From Opitutales bacterium (GTDB lineage: Bacteria; Verrucomicrobiota; Verrucomicrobiia; Opitutales; Opitutaceae): DNA of 32,681 bases. The stretch is from NCBI GenBank assembly GCA_018700525.1, contig JABITN010000054.1:1-32681 (forward strand). The letters run 5' to 3'. How positions within the stretch are numbered: the first letter of the stretch is position 1; the number at the start of each line of letters is the position of its first letter. The position numbers and the translations under genes were made by a program. The notes beneath the pieces were generated by a model. That model made no database searches, had not been told where the DNA came from, and was given only the letters and a program-made list of their open reading frames with translations. Positions 15,689 to 23,330 of the stretch are shown here, in pieces.

Positions 15689-16117
15689 ATGTCTTTTTCC
15701 ATCTCCAAAAATCCCATCGAAATGCAAACCCTGCGAACCGACCTTCTCCATGACGCCTCCGGCGCCTACGTATCCTTCGAAGGCTGGGTTCGCAACCACA
15801 ACGAAGGCCAAGCTGTCGAGGCTCTCGAATACTCCGCCTACAAACCGCTCGCGGAAAAAGAAGGCCAACGCATAATCGCCGAAGCGATCGAACGATTCGG
15901 CATCGAATCCGCAGCATGTGTCCATCGAATCGGTCCACTCGCCATCGGCGACATCGCCGTTTGGGTCGGAGTCAGCTCTCCCCATCGCGGCCCAACCTTC
16001 GACGCCTGCCGCTACATAATCGATGAAACCAAGGCTCGAGTCCCAATTTGGAAACGCGAACATTACCAAAACGGCAAGACCGAGTGGGTCAACTGCCAAA
16101 CCAAGACAGTTCGCTAA
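15689..16117 (+). CDS. moaE: Molybdopterin synthase catalytic subunit MoaE
   Basis: 142 residues. Motifs are GAYVSFEGWVRNHNEG, LEYSAYKPLAEKE, VHRIGPLAIGDIAVWVGVSSPHRGPTFDACRYIIDETKARVPIWKRE and the end EWVNCQ. The lysines in the KARVPIWKRE region are those that contact substrate and MoaD. Together with MoaD it forms the heterotetrameric synthase that adds the dithiolene sulfurs to give molybdopterin. Normal length, intact. Last gene of the moeA-moaC-moaD-moaE run; no obvious terminator follows before the small membrane protein at 16249. Confidence 0.96.
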   Translation: MSFSISKNPIEMQTLRTDLLHDASGAYVSFEGWVRNHNEGQAVEALEYSAYKPLAEKEGQRIIAEAIERFGIESAACVHRIGPLAIGDIAVWVGVSSPHRGPTFDACRYIIDETKARVPIWKREHYQNGKTEWVNCQTKTVR

Positions 16118-16248
16118 GCGCCCTCGCCACATTCGCTAATCGAATAAAGACCGGTCATTCCCCTATCCCCGTCGGATAAACGCCCTCCTCGCTAAAGTCA
16201 CCCCATTCGCAAGTCGTTATCCCCTTTGAAAAACTCGCATTAGCGACG

Positions 16249-16512
16249 ATGCTATACGTGGAACAGCTATTCAAATCTCTACAGCCCCTGTACGATCAAC
16301 CCTGGTTTCCATACGCCCTCGGATGCATCGGACTCCTCTTCGCGTACTCGATTTTCAAGACCCTCAACTCTCTCCCCAAACTAGTCATGTACCCGATCAT
16401 CGGCACAACATGCGTTATCGTTTGCATGAACTGGGTCTACAACCGCAACGAACCGGAACTCATCACCTCGATCGTCGACGCAATCGCCCCCTTCCTTCAC
16501 ACCAAGATGTGA
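16249..16512 (+). CDS. Unrecognised small membrane protein, 87 residues
   Basis: I do not recognise this family. It has a soluble N-terminal end (MLYVEQLFKSLQPLYDQPWF) followed by two hydrophobic stretches, about 22-35 and 46-61, joined by a short polar loop (KTLNSLPK), and a short acidic tail. It is probably a two-helix inner membrane protein. Starts at ATG 16249 without a visible Shine-Dalgarno site. It lies 131 bases after moaE and 138 before gnd, so operon membership is uncertain. The codon style resembles its neighbours. A genuine gene is likely because of the amphipathic layout, but no homology can be named. Confidence 0.55.
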   Translation: MLYVEQLFKSLQPLYDQPWFPYALGCIGLLFAYSIFKTLNSLPKLVMYPIIGTTCVIVCMNWVYNRNEPELITSIVDAIAPFLHTKM

Positions 16513-16523
16513 AGCCAATCCCT

Positions 16524-16600
16524 GGTTCTGAAAATCGGCTCATTCACTCAGAACCACACACGTGTGTGAAATAATCGGCTCAAATGCCCTTTCGGGCTTG
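16524..16600. promoter_or_regulatory. Structured intergenic element before gnd
   Basis: Several nested features are seen. GGTTCTGA (16524-16531) and TCAGAACC (16548-16555) are an 8-base inverted repeat. CACACACGTGTGTG (16555-16568) is a perfect palindrome. AATCGGCTCA occurs twice directly (16533-16542 and 16573-16582). GCCC-TTTC-GGGC (16586-16597) is a small hairpin. No T-run follows, so it is not a typical terminator. It lies 51-127 bases before the gnd start. Together these may be a regulator-binding or leader structure; the role is inferred. Confidence 0.4.
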
Positions 16601-16650
16601 ATGGCGAATAGGCGGGGGCCTTATATCACCGCTTCACAACGATACTATAG

Positions 16651-18153
16651 ATGTCCAATCAACAATCAGACATAGGACTCGTCGGCCTCGCCGTCATGGG
16701 TCAAAACCTCGCCCTCAACATAGCCGACCACGGTTTCCGCGTTTCGGTCTACAACCGAACGACGTCGAAGACTGACGCCTTCGTAGCCAAAAATCCGGCC
16801 ACGCCTGGAGGACTCTGCGGAGCCCAAACGCTCGAAGATTTCGTTCAATCGCTCAAGCGCCCACGCAAGATGATCATTCTCGTGCAAGCAGGCCGAGCCA
16901 CCGATGCCGTCATCAATGGCCTCCTTCCTCTGCTCGATCCCGACGATATCATCATCGACGGCGGCAACGCTCTCTGGACCGACACAATCCGCCGCGAAAA
17001 AGAGCTCAACGAAAAAGGCTTTCGCTTTATAGGCTCCGGCGTTTCTGGCGGCGAAGAAGGCGCCCGCTTCGGTCCTTCTCTCATGCCCGGCGGCAAAGAA
17101 TCCGCCTGGAACGAACTCAAGCCAATCTGGGAAGCCATCGCCGCCAAGGTCGACGCCGAAACCGGAAAACCAATCGATGGAGCCACTCCCGGCAATCCGG
17201 TAGAAGGTGGCGTGACTTGCACCACCTACATCGGCGAAAACGGAGCCGGCCACTACGTGAAGATGGTCCACAACGGCATCGAGTACGGCGACATGCAGAT
17301 GATCTGCGAAGCCTACGCCCTCATGTCCAACCTGCTGGGCATGGACCCAAAAGCGATGAGCGAGGTTTTCGGGAAATGGAATGACGGTCTCCTCGACTCC
17401 TTCCTCATCGAAATCACTACCGACATTCTCCAGCAAACCGATCCCGCGACCGGCAAACCATTCGTCGATATCGTCCTCGATACGGCCGGCCAAAAAGGCA
17501 CCGGCAAATGGACCTCGGTCAACGCGCTCGACATGGGCATCCCTGCTCCATCGATCGCAGAAGCGGTCTTCGCCCGCTGCCTCAGTGCAGTTAAAGAAGA
17601 ACGCGTTGCCGCTTCCAAGATCATCAACCCGATCTTCGATGCCTTCGACGGCGACAAGGAAGCATTCATCCAAGCCATCCACGACGCGCTCTACTGCTCG
17701 AAGATTTGTTCCTACGCTCAAGGCTTCCAGCTCATGCGTGCTGCTCAAGACGAGTACGATTGGAAACTCGACTTCGGAGCAATCTCCATGATCTTCCGCG
17801 GCGGTTGCATCATCCGCGCAGCCTTCCTCCAAAAGATCTACGAAGCCTACCAACGCGATCCCAACCTGGCCAACCTGCTGCTCGATCCTTACTTCAAAGG
17901 CGAGATCGATCGCTGCCAAACGAATTGGCGTAAGGTGGTTGCAGCCGCCGCTACCAGCGGCGTCCCGATCCCGACCTTCATGTCATCGCTCTCTTACTAC
18001 GACAGCTACCGGAGCGAACGCCTCCCAGCCAACTTGCTGCAAGCTCAACGCGACTACTTCGGAGCTCATACCTACGAACGTACCGATGAGGACCGCGGCA
18101 AATTCTATCACATCGACTGGCCCGACCCTGCACGTCCGCAAATCGAAGCCTAG
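16651..18153 (+). CDS. gnd: 6-phosphogluconate dehydrogenase (decarboxylating)
   Basis: 500 residues, typical full-length Gnd. The N-terminal NADP-binding Rossmann motif is [19 protein letters not shown], with YNRTTSK. The substrate loop is [21 protein letters not shown], and the catalytic lysine-containing block is [23 protein letters not shown]. The C-terminal dimer tail has [11 protein letters not shown]. It oxidises 6-phosphogluconate to ribulose 5-phosphate with CO2 release in the pentose phosphate pathway. The insert around [17 protein letters not shown] is slightly unusual but in frame. A strong terminator follows at 18178-18209. No zwf or pgl is adjacent in the window. Confidence 0.97.
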   Translation: MSNQQSDIGLVGLAVMGQNLALNIADHGFRVSVYNRTTSKTDAFVAKNPATPGGLCGAQTLEDFVQSLKRPRKMIILVQAGRATDAVINGLLPLLDPDDIIIDGGNALWTDTIRREKELNEKGFRFIGSGVSGGEEGARFGPSLMPGGKESAWNELKPIWEAIAAKVDAETGKPIDGATPGNPVEGGVTCTTYIGENGAGHYVKMVHNGIEYGDMQMICEAYALMSNLLGMDPKAMSEVFGKWNDGLLDSFLIEITTDILQQTDPATGKPFVDIVLDTAGQKGTGKWTSVNALDMGIPAPSIAEAVFARCLSAVKEERVAASKIINPIFDAFDGDKEAFIQAIHDALYCSKICSYAQGFQLMRAAQDEYDWKLDFGAISMIFRGGCIIRAAFLQKIYEAYQRDPNLANLLLDPYFKGEIDRCQTNWRKVVAAAATSGVPIPTFMSSLSYYDSYRSERLPANLLQAQRDYFGAHTYERTDEDRGKFYHIDWPDPARPQIEA

Positions 18154-18177
18154 CTTCAGTCATCCAATTTCAAGGGT

Positions 18178-18209
18178 AAAAGCCAATCTCGAAAGAGGTT
18201 GGCTTTTTT
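18178..18209 (+). terminator. Strong rho-independent terminator after gnd
   Basis: AAAAGCCAATCTC (18178-18190), a GAAA tetraloop (18191-18194) and GAGGTTGGCTTTT form a stem of about 12 pairs with one mismatch, followed by T-rich sequence to 18209. It lies 25 bases after the gnd stop. The minus-strand read (...GGCTTTTACC) has a shorter T-run, so it might also help stop the convergent mocA transcript. Confidence 0.85.
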
Positions 18210-18258
18210 GCTTAAGAACTAGCGAGCAGCCGCAAACATAGGAACCAAAACCTAAGAA

Positions 18259-18846
18259 TTAGTCTGATTCTGCCGTATCCATATCTCGGATTATTCCTTC
18301 CTCCGAAAGACCCAGTTCCAAAAGATTTCGCGCTTCCTGTTGAATTAGGGCTCGAGCCCCAGCGTCTCCTTCCAGGCTCTCCAAGTTTTCTCTGTAACGA
18401 GAAGGGAATATAACGGGATGCCCTCGCTTCCCCTCGAAGCAAGGTACGACTATTTTTTCTCCATTCGCTTGATTGAACGCATCTATAACTTTCACGATCG
18501 AGTCCTTCTTCAGGTAGGGAAGATCGCCCAAGCATACGAGAATACCATCGAAACGCTTTTCCGCCAAAGCTGCCGTTCCCACAGCCAAAGATGATCCCAT
18601 CCCCGCTTCGAATTTCTCGTTCCGAACAAATTCAATATCATACCCGCTCAAGCGCTCTTCGATTCGATCGCTCTCGAAACCCGTCACCACTATAATCTTC
18701 TCAACTCCCGCTGCTTGAATCGCCAACATGACGCGTTCAACCATCGGAACGCCTTCAACCACCATCAACAGCTTGTTGACCGGTCCCATCCGCCTAGACT
18801 GGCCGGCAGCGAGAATGATTGCGACCACCGTTCGTGAATCCATCAT
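18259..18846 (-). CDS. mocA: MobA/MocA-like molybdopterin nucleotidyltransferase
   Basis: 195 residues. The N-terminus is IILAAGQSRRMG with NKLL nearby, the nucleotide-binding motif of MobA/MocA proteins, followed by VVTGFESDRIEERL and the metal motif LVCLGDLPYLKK. C-terminally, KRGHPVIFPSRYRENL and GDAGARALI are family features. The AAG-x-S-x-x-MG form and adjacency to xdhC favour MocA (CTP to molybdopterin cytosine dinucleotide) over MobA (GTP), but this is an inference. The ATG at 18846 overlaps the stop of xdhC (ATGATG), so the pair is translationally coupled. It likely prepares cofactor for molybdenum hydroxylases. Confidence 0.85.
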   Translation of the reverse strand: MMDSRTVVAIILAAGQSRRMGPVNKLLMVVEGVPMVERVMLAIQAAGVEKIIVVTGFESDRIEERLSGYDIEFVRNEKFEAGMGSSLAVGTAALAEKRFDGILVCLGDLPYLKKDSIVKVIDAFNQANGEKIVVPCFEGKRGHPVIFPSRYRENLESLEGDAGARALIQQEARNLLELGLSEEGIIRDMDTAESD

Positions 18847-19868
18847 GTTTGGTCAAGATGGCGAACTTTCACGACTTCAGCCATAACGCTCAAAGCGATT
18901 TCAGCCGGCGTTTCACTACCGATATCCAATCCTATGGGCCCGCGGATTCGAGCGAGCGTAGCGTCATCGAATCCCTTTTTAGCCAAACGTTTCAATCGAG
19001 CTGCATGGCTTTTGCGACTGCCGAGCACTCCAATGTATCCACAATTTCCTTTCAGGAATAGCTCGAGCGCTTCATCGTCGATTTTCGGGTCGTGAGTCAT
19101 CGCGGCAACGCAATCATCCGGTCCAATTCGAAACATCTCCAATGCTTGCTTCGGCCATTCGCCAAACAGTCTGTCCGGAGTCGCCGGAAAACGATCAAGC
19201 CGAGCATAGGCCTCCCGCGGGTCGATCACGATCGTCTCGTAGTTCAACGTTCGAGCAAAGCCAACCAAATGAATCGCTATATGAGCTGCCCCGATAACGA
19301 AAAGCCGCTTGGGCCGAGCCAACACTCGCAGCAATGCTCTTCCATCTTCCCAATCCACTTCAACGGTCCCCCCGCCTGACTTCAAATGGTCCCGACCCAC
19401 TTGAACCAACTCTTCAGAGACCTCACCTGCTTCCGCCAACAGAGTACCCGATTCATCGAACAAACAATGTCCGCCATCGGCACTAAGCAGCAAACCGCTA
19501 TGTTGTTCGTCCAACAAGTTTCCCAAAGCCTCGCCAATCGCCGAATTCGCCGAACCCACGAAACGCTCCACTCGGACCCGAATCCGTCCGCCGCATGAAA
19601 GTGCGATTTCCCACGGAAATCCATTCTCTGGTCCAAACGTCAGCCAACGGGTTTGTCCGTCATCCATGCAGGCTTTCGCCGCTTGTATTACCTCATTTTC
19701 CACACAACCCGCGCTCACTGAACCTATAAACGAATCGCCATCTTCGCTCACAGCCAGAACCGATCCGATCCCTCGAGGCGACGGACGACTCGCCTCCACA
19801 ACGGTCGCCAATGCGAATTGCCGTCCAGACATCGTCCATTTTCTCAATTGCGACCAAATATCCTGCAT
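18843..19868 (-). CDS. xdhC: XdhC/CoxI family molybdenum hydroxylase maturation factor
   Basis: 341 residues. The N-terminal XdhC domain shows VVEASRPSPRGIGSVLAV, IGSVSAGCVENEV and LSCGGRIRV. The two cysteines are in the family-typical places. The C-terminal NAD-binding-like domain has LFVIGAAHIAIHLVGFA, VIDPREAYA, and YIGVLGSRKSHAARLKRL with the usual GLDIGSETPAEIALSVMAEVV. XdhC binds and protects the molybdenum cofactor and helps sulfurate it for xanthine dehydrogenase-type enzymes. No xdhA/xdhB-like or CoxLMS genes are in the window. Start is ATG 19868; the first gene of a two-gene minus-strand unit with mocA. Confidence 0.92.
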   Translation of the reverse strand: MQDIWSQLRKWTMSGRQFALATVVEASRPSPRGIGSVLAVSEDGDSFIGSVSAGCVENEVIQAAKACMDDGQTRWLTFGPENGFPWEIALSCGGRIRVRVERFVGSANSAIGEALGNLLDEQHSGLLLSADGGHCLFDESGTLLAEAGEVSEELVQVGRDHLKSGGGTVEVDWEDGRALLRVLARPKRLFVIGAAHIAIHLVGFARTLNYETIVIDPREAYARLDRFPATPDRLFGEWPKQALEMFRIGPDDCVAAMTHDPKIDDEALELFLKGNCGYIGVLGSRKSHAARLKRLAKKGFDDATLARIRGPIGLDIGSETPAEIALSVMAEVVKVRHLDQT

Positions 19869-20307
19869 TATTCAAATGCTAGGAGGCCTTCGTGAACAAA
19901 AGCAAAGCTAGAAGACCATGAAAATGCCCTTCCCGGTCTTGGCGTCCTCTTCAAAAAAACTGAAAGCGATAACATTCCCTAGGGAGGAAAGCCCGTATTT
20001 AGGCGCAAACACCCATAAATTTCACGAAAACCTCGTCGATAATTCGGATACACGACTGAAACAAGCAAAAGTATTGCCTTCCCAAACTCGGATACCCTAA
20101 AAACATTATGCTAAACTACAACTTGGCTTATCAAACCTCGAAACCTCTCCCTGAATTTTTTTCAGAACAACTCTTACCGGTCACCGGTCATACGAACTGA
20201 AGAAACCATTCACGCTAAATTTACGACGCTAATCGAAGCTTGAATCTCAAGCCTCCTTCCCAGTCGCAGCTTATCGAACGCGCCTCGCGCCAACTTAATA
20301 CGTAATC
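19869..20307. other. Divergent intergenic region between xdhC and the DUF1800 gene
   Basis: No convincing gene is seen; a 60-codon plus-strand frame at 19918-20100 has no recognisable features. Noted elements are the tandem ACCGGTC repeat at 20176-20189 and a CTGAA-T6-TTCAG dyad at 20150-20165. The 439 bases must carry promoters for both directions, but no clear hexamer pair was found. Confidence 0.5.
20176..20189. repeat. Tandem ACCGGTC repeat upstream of the DUF1800 gene
   Basis: ACCGGTC occurs twice in direct tandem, giving two palindromic ACCGGT cores at 20176-20181 and 20183-20188 that are spaced 7 bases apart. It is 119 bases before the start at 20308. It may be a regulator site; only the repeat is seen. 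Confidence 0.35.
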
Positions 20308-21927
20308 ATGTTAGACCCCCTGCCACAAGAGTCCTGGTCCCGCCGCGCAGCCATCCATCTCCTCAATCGAGCTGGCTTCGGCGGATCGCCCGATGAGCAA
20401 GAAGCACTCTTTCGCCTCGGCGAAGAATCAGGTATTGAAGCCGCCGTCGACTCGTTGCTCGAAACCAGTGAAGACTGGTCTAGTCAACCTTGGCCGGATT
20501 GGGCACTTCGTGACAAAGATCCCAACGGCGACTTCTACGATCCAGACGGCAATACGGAAGCCGCCAACAGCAATTCCAATTTCCGTAATCAAGGCATTCG
20601 TCGACGCGAATTCACTCGCTGGTATTTTGCATCTCTCAAGGAAGGCCAACCGCTCGCAGCCAAACTTCTGAAATTCTTCACCGATCACTTCGCGATCGAT
20701 TCCGCCGCCATCGGACAGTACTATAGATTCATTGGTCTCCTCCGCTATTTCGAAATACTGCGAAAACACGCCGCTGGAAATGTCGCGGGGCAAGACGCGC
20801 CATTCGAAGGCGACGAAAGGCTGGTCCCCGATGGACATTATGGGAATTTTCGAACAATGGTTAACCACGTTTCCTGGTCGATCGCGATGGTACGCACGCT
20901 CGATTTGTACGTGAGCACAAACAGAAGCATCAACGAAAATTTTGGCCGGGAGTTATTGGAGCTTTTCACACTTGGAGTTGGCGATACATTCACGAACGAC
21001 AACGACGATTACACGGAAGAGGATGTGGGCACCGCTGCCGAAGCCTTTACCGGTAGAAAAATCTACAATTATCGTTACCCCAACAATACGAATAATGGCC
21101 CATACCCAGCTGCCGTTTGGCAAAACAATGGTCTAAGAGACAAATCAGCCAAATCGTTCTTCGGCAACGAAGCAATGCCGGGAGGAGCCGACATCGTCGA
21201 CGGCGACGATATTATCGAACTCATTTTTAACAGCACGCGCTGTGCAAAACACCTTAGCTGGAAACTCTGGCGCTACTTCGCCTCTCCGAATCCATCCAAG
21301 GAATTAGTCGCCGCCCTCGCTCTGCGTTTTCGTGACACGCACGACTACGAGATTCGCCCTTTCTTGAAAGATATCTTCCTCAGTCAAGAGTTCTACGATG
21401 ACTCAGCCATCAATTCTCAAGTCAAAGATGCTGGCGATATTCTGACCATTCTGGAAAAGCAGCTCGAAGCTCCTTTGGTCTCTAAAGATGCAATCGAAGA
21501 CGTCATGCAACAGCTCGGCTATGAAATCCTTTTCCCTCCCAGCATAGCAGGCTGGCCAGAGCCCGATGGCGATGGCAACACCTGGCTCGCAACGGGATCG
21601 ATGGTATTTCGCATGAATATGCCAAGCATATGGAGTCACCGCAATTTCGACGTTCTCACCAACAATCGTGTTCGCAACAGTCTAGACGAATATCCGGAAG
21701 TCGATTGGAATAGCATCGCGCCTCGAGAACTCCGAACCATAGAGAACTTTCCCCTGCTAATTGACGCCCTGACGAAACGTTTTCTACCCAACAAAACACT
21801 CCGCAAGAGTCAGATTCGAACGCTCTATCAACGTTATTCCGCCATATCCGAGCAGCTCGACTCTTTGGAAGGCGTAAAGGAATTAATACGACTTCTGCTC
21901 GCATTGCCCGAGTACCAACTTCAATAG
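20308..21927 (+). CDS. DUF1800 domain protein
   Basis: 539 residues. Recognisable blocks of the DUF1800 family are RRAAIHLLNRAGFGGSP near the N-terminus, KLLKFFTDHFAI, MVNHVSWSIAMVRTLDLY, NENFGRELLELFTLGVGD with EEDVGTAAEAFTGRKIYNY, and the C-terminal FPPSIAGWP. No biochemical activity is established for this family; it is found next to DUF1501 proteins in Planctomycetota, Verrucomicrobiota and others. There is no obvious signal peptide, so export, if any, would rely on the partner or on a different route. It is 18 bases upstream of the DUF1501 start on the same strand. Start at ATG 20308 lacks a Shine-Dalgarno site. Confidence 0.88.
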   Translation: MLDPLPQESWSRRAAIHLLNRAGFGGSPDEQEALFRLGEESGIEAAVDSLLETSEDWSSQPWPDWALRDKDPNGDFYDPDGNTEAANSNSNFRNQGIRRREFTRWYFASLKEGQPLAAKLLKFFTDHFAIDSAAIGQYYRFIGLLRYFEILRKHAAGNVAGQDAPFEGDERLVPDGHYGNFRTMVNHVSWSIAMVRTLDLYVSTNRSINENFGRELLELFTLGVGDTFTNDNDDYTEEDVGTAAEAFTGRKIYNYRYPNNTNNGPYPAAVWQNNGLRDKSAKSFFGNEAMPGGADIVDGDDIIELIFNSTRCAKHLSWKLWRYFASPNPSKELVAALALRFRDTHDYEIRPFLKDIFLSQEFYDDSAINSQVKDAGDILTILEKQLEAPLVSKDAIEDVMQQLGYEILFPPSIAGWPEPDGDGNTWLATGSMVFRMNMPSIWSHRNFDVLTNNRVRNSLDEYPEVDWNSIAPRELRTIENFPLLIDALTKRFLPNKTLRKSQIRTLYQRYSAISEQLDSLEGVKELIRLLLALPEYQLQ

Positions 21928-21945
21928 CCCGCAACAAAACCGAAA

Positions 21946-23325
21946 GTGGATATAAACAGTAAATTAAACCGAAGAGATTTCGTTGCCAAATCCGCATGGG
22001 GGGCCACCGCTTCGCTAACCCTACCGGGATTCCTCCAGCAAACCCTTTTCAACCTCGATGCCAGGGCCCAGTCAGTTCCTTCCAACGGAGGTGACGGACC
22101 GATTCTGCTCCTTCTAGAGATGGCCGGCGGTAATGATACGCTTAATACAGTCATACCCTACGGAAACAGCATATACAATACAGCGCGATCTTCACTTCGC
22201 CTAAATGAGACTCACGGTTTCCATAAACTTACCGATAAAAATGGTCCTAGTGTTACCGGCAACGACGAAGCCTTGGCATTGCATCCAAATCTTACTTACT
22301 TCGACACGCTTTGGAAAGACGGTGACCTCGGGATCATCAATGGAGTTGGATACCCAAATCCAAACTTATCCCACTTTAGTTCCTACGACTACTGGCACTC
22401 AGCCAAACCCAATACGATGTCAAAGGACGGATGGATCGGGAGATATTTCGACAATCAATGCGACGGTTGCGGCTCCACAAGCGGTATCTATATTAACGGT
22501 CGTCCGACACTCGCTTTCAGAAGTTCCAATGGTCTCAGCCCCACAGCGACGTTCAAAAATCCAGGCTACTTCAATTGGCGGGATAAGTCGGAAACCGGGC
22601 GCGAACAACCTCTGGACAAAATGTATCGCAAACTGATCGGTCTCGATCATCCGACTGACGACGGCATCAGCACTACGGACACAACCCTTGCCTACGTACA
22701 GCGAGCTGCCCACAGTGCAATGGTCAGCACCGCAAACGTACAAGCCGCAATTGAGGAAGGCGGCACGCTCCTGACAAATTCGGAATGGCCCACCGGCAAT
22801 GGCCTTGCCAACAACTTGAAAGTCATCGCTCAACTGATCAAAGGTAAGAGCGACACCTCTATCTACTACGCCCGCCAAGGTGGTTACGACACGCACAACA
22901 ACCAAGTAGACGTAAACCTCGGACCTTTGGCTGGCCGTCACTTCAATTTACTCGATGATCTCAACGGAGGCCTCAAGGCCTTCATCGACGAGATGAAAGC
23001 CCAAGGAATTTGGGACCGCGTCGTCATTCTCACCTTTAGTGAATTTGGCCGAAAAGTCATCCAAAACGGAAGTAGCGGAACCGACCATGGAGCCGCGGAA
23101 TCGCTCTTCGTCATGGGTGGGCAAGTCAATGGAAACAATTACTACGGTTTGTATCCAGATTTAGCAGCGGATGCCCGCGTCAAGCGGAACAGTATGGACT
23201 TCAATGTAGACTTCAGAACCGTCTACAGGACCTTGTTAGAAAAGTGGATGGGCGTCCCCCCATCTGCCATGCCGAACATCTTCCCGTCGCAACCCGTCAA
23301 CTTCGATCCACTTGCATTCCTCTAA
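21946..23325 (+). CDS. DUF1501 protein with twin-arginine signal
   Basis: 459 residues from a GTG at 21946. N-terminus MDINSKLNRRDFVAKS is a Tat-type signal (RRDF) followed by a moderately hydrophobic stretch and a likely cleavage after DARAQ. DUF1501 motifs are LLLEMAGGNDTLNTVIPY, LSHFSSYDYWHSA, YDTHNNQVD, and LTFSEFGRKV followed by GTDHGAAESLFVMGG. The fold is related to the alkaline phosphatase/sulfatase superfamily, with its D-H-rich metal-site residues visible, but the substrate is unknown. Sits between the DUF1800 gene (18 bases) and the cytochrome c/Ig gene (5 bases), so it is likely cotranscribed with both. Export in folded form through Tat suggests a metal or cofactor. Confidence 0.9.
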   Translation: MDINSKLNRRDFVAKSAWGATASLTLPGFLQQTLFNLDARAQSVPSNGGDGPILLLLEMAGGNDTLNTVIPYGNSIYNTARSSLRLNETHGFHKLTDKNGPSVTGNDEALALHPNLTYFDTLWKDGDLGIINGVGYPNPNLSHFSSYDYWHSAKPNTMSKDGWIGRYFDNQCDGCGSTSGIYINGRPTLAFRSSNGLSPTATFKNPGYFNWRDKSETGREQPLDKMYRKLIGLDHPTDDGISTTDTTLAYVQRAAHSAMVSTANVQAAIEEGGTLLTNSEWPTGNGLANNLKVIAQLIKGKSDTSIYYARQGGYDTHNNQVDVNLGPLAGRHFNLLDDLNGGLKAFIDEMKAQGIWDRVVILTFSEFGRKVIQNGSSGTDHGAAESLFVMGGQVNGNNYYGLYPDLAADARVKRNSMDFNVDFRTVYRTLLEKWMGVPPSAMPNIFPSQPVNFDPLAFL

Positions 23326-23330
23326 GGACT

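Noticed and set aside
16666-17919. 417-codon open frame antisense to gnd
   Set aside because: It is fully covered by the well-conserved gnd gene on the other strand. Its product has no recognisable motifs and a composition typical of antisense frames in GC-rich codon-biased genes.
19918-20100. 60-codon plus-strand frame downstream of the xdhC start
   Set aside because: No recognisable features, no Shine-Dalgarno site, and low-complexity basic content; likely chance.
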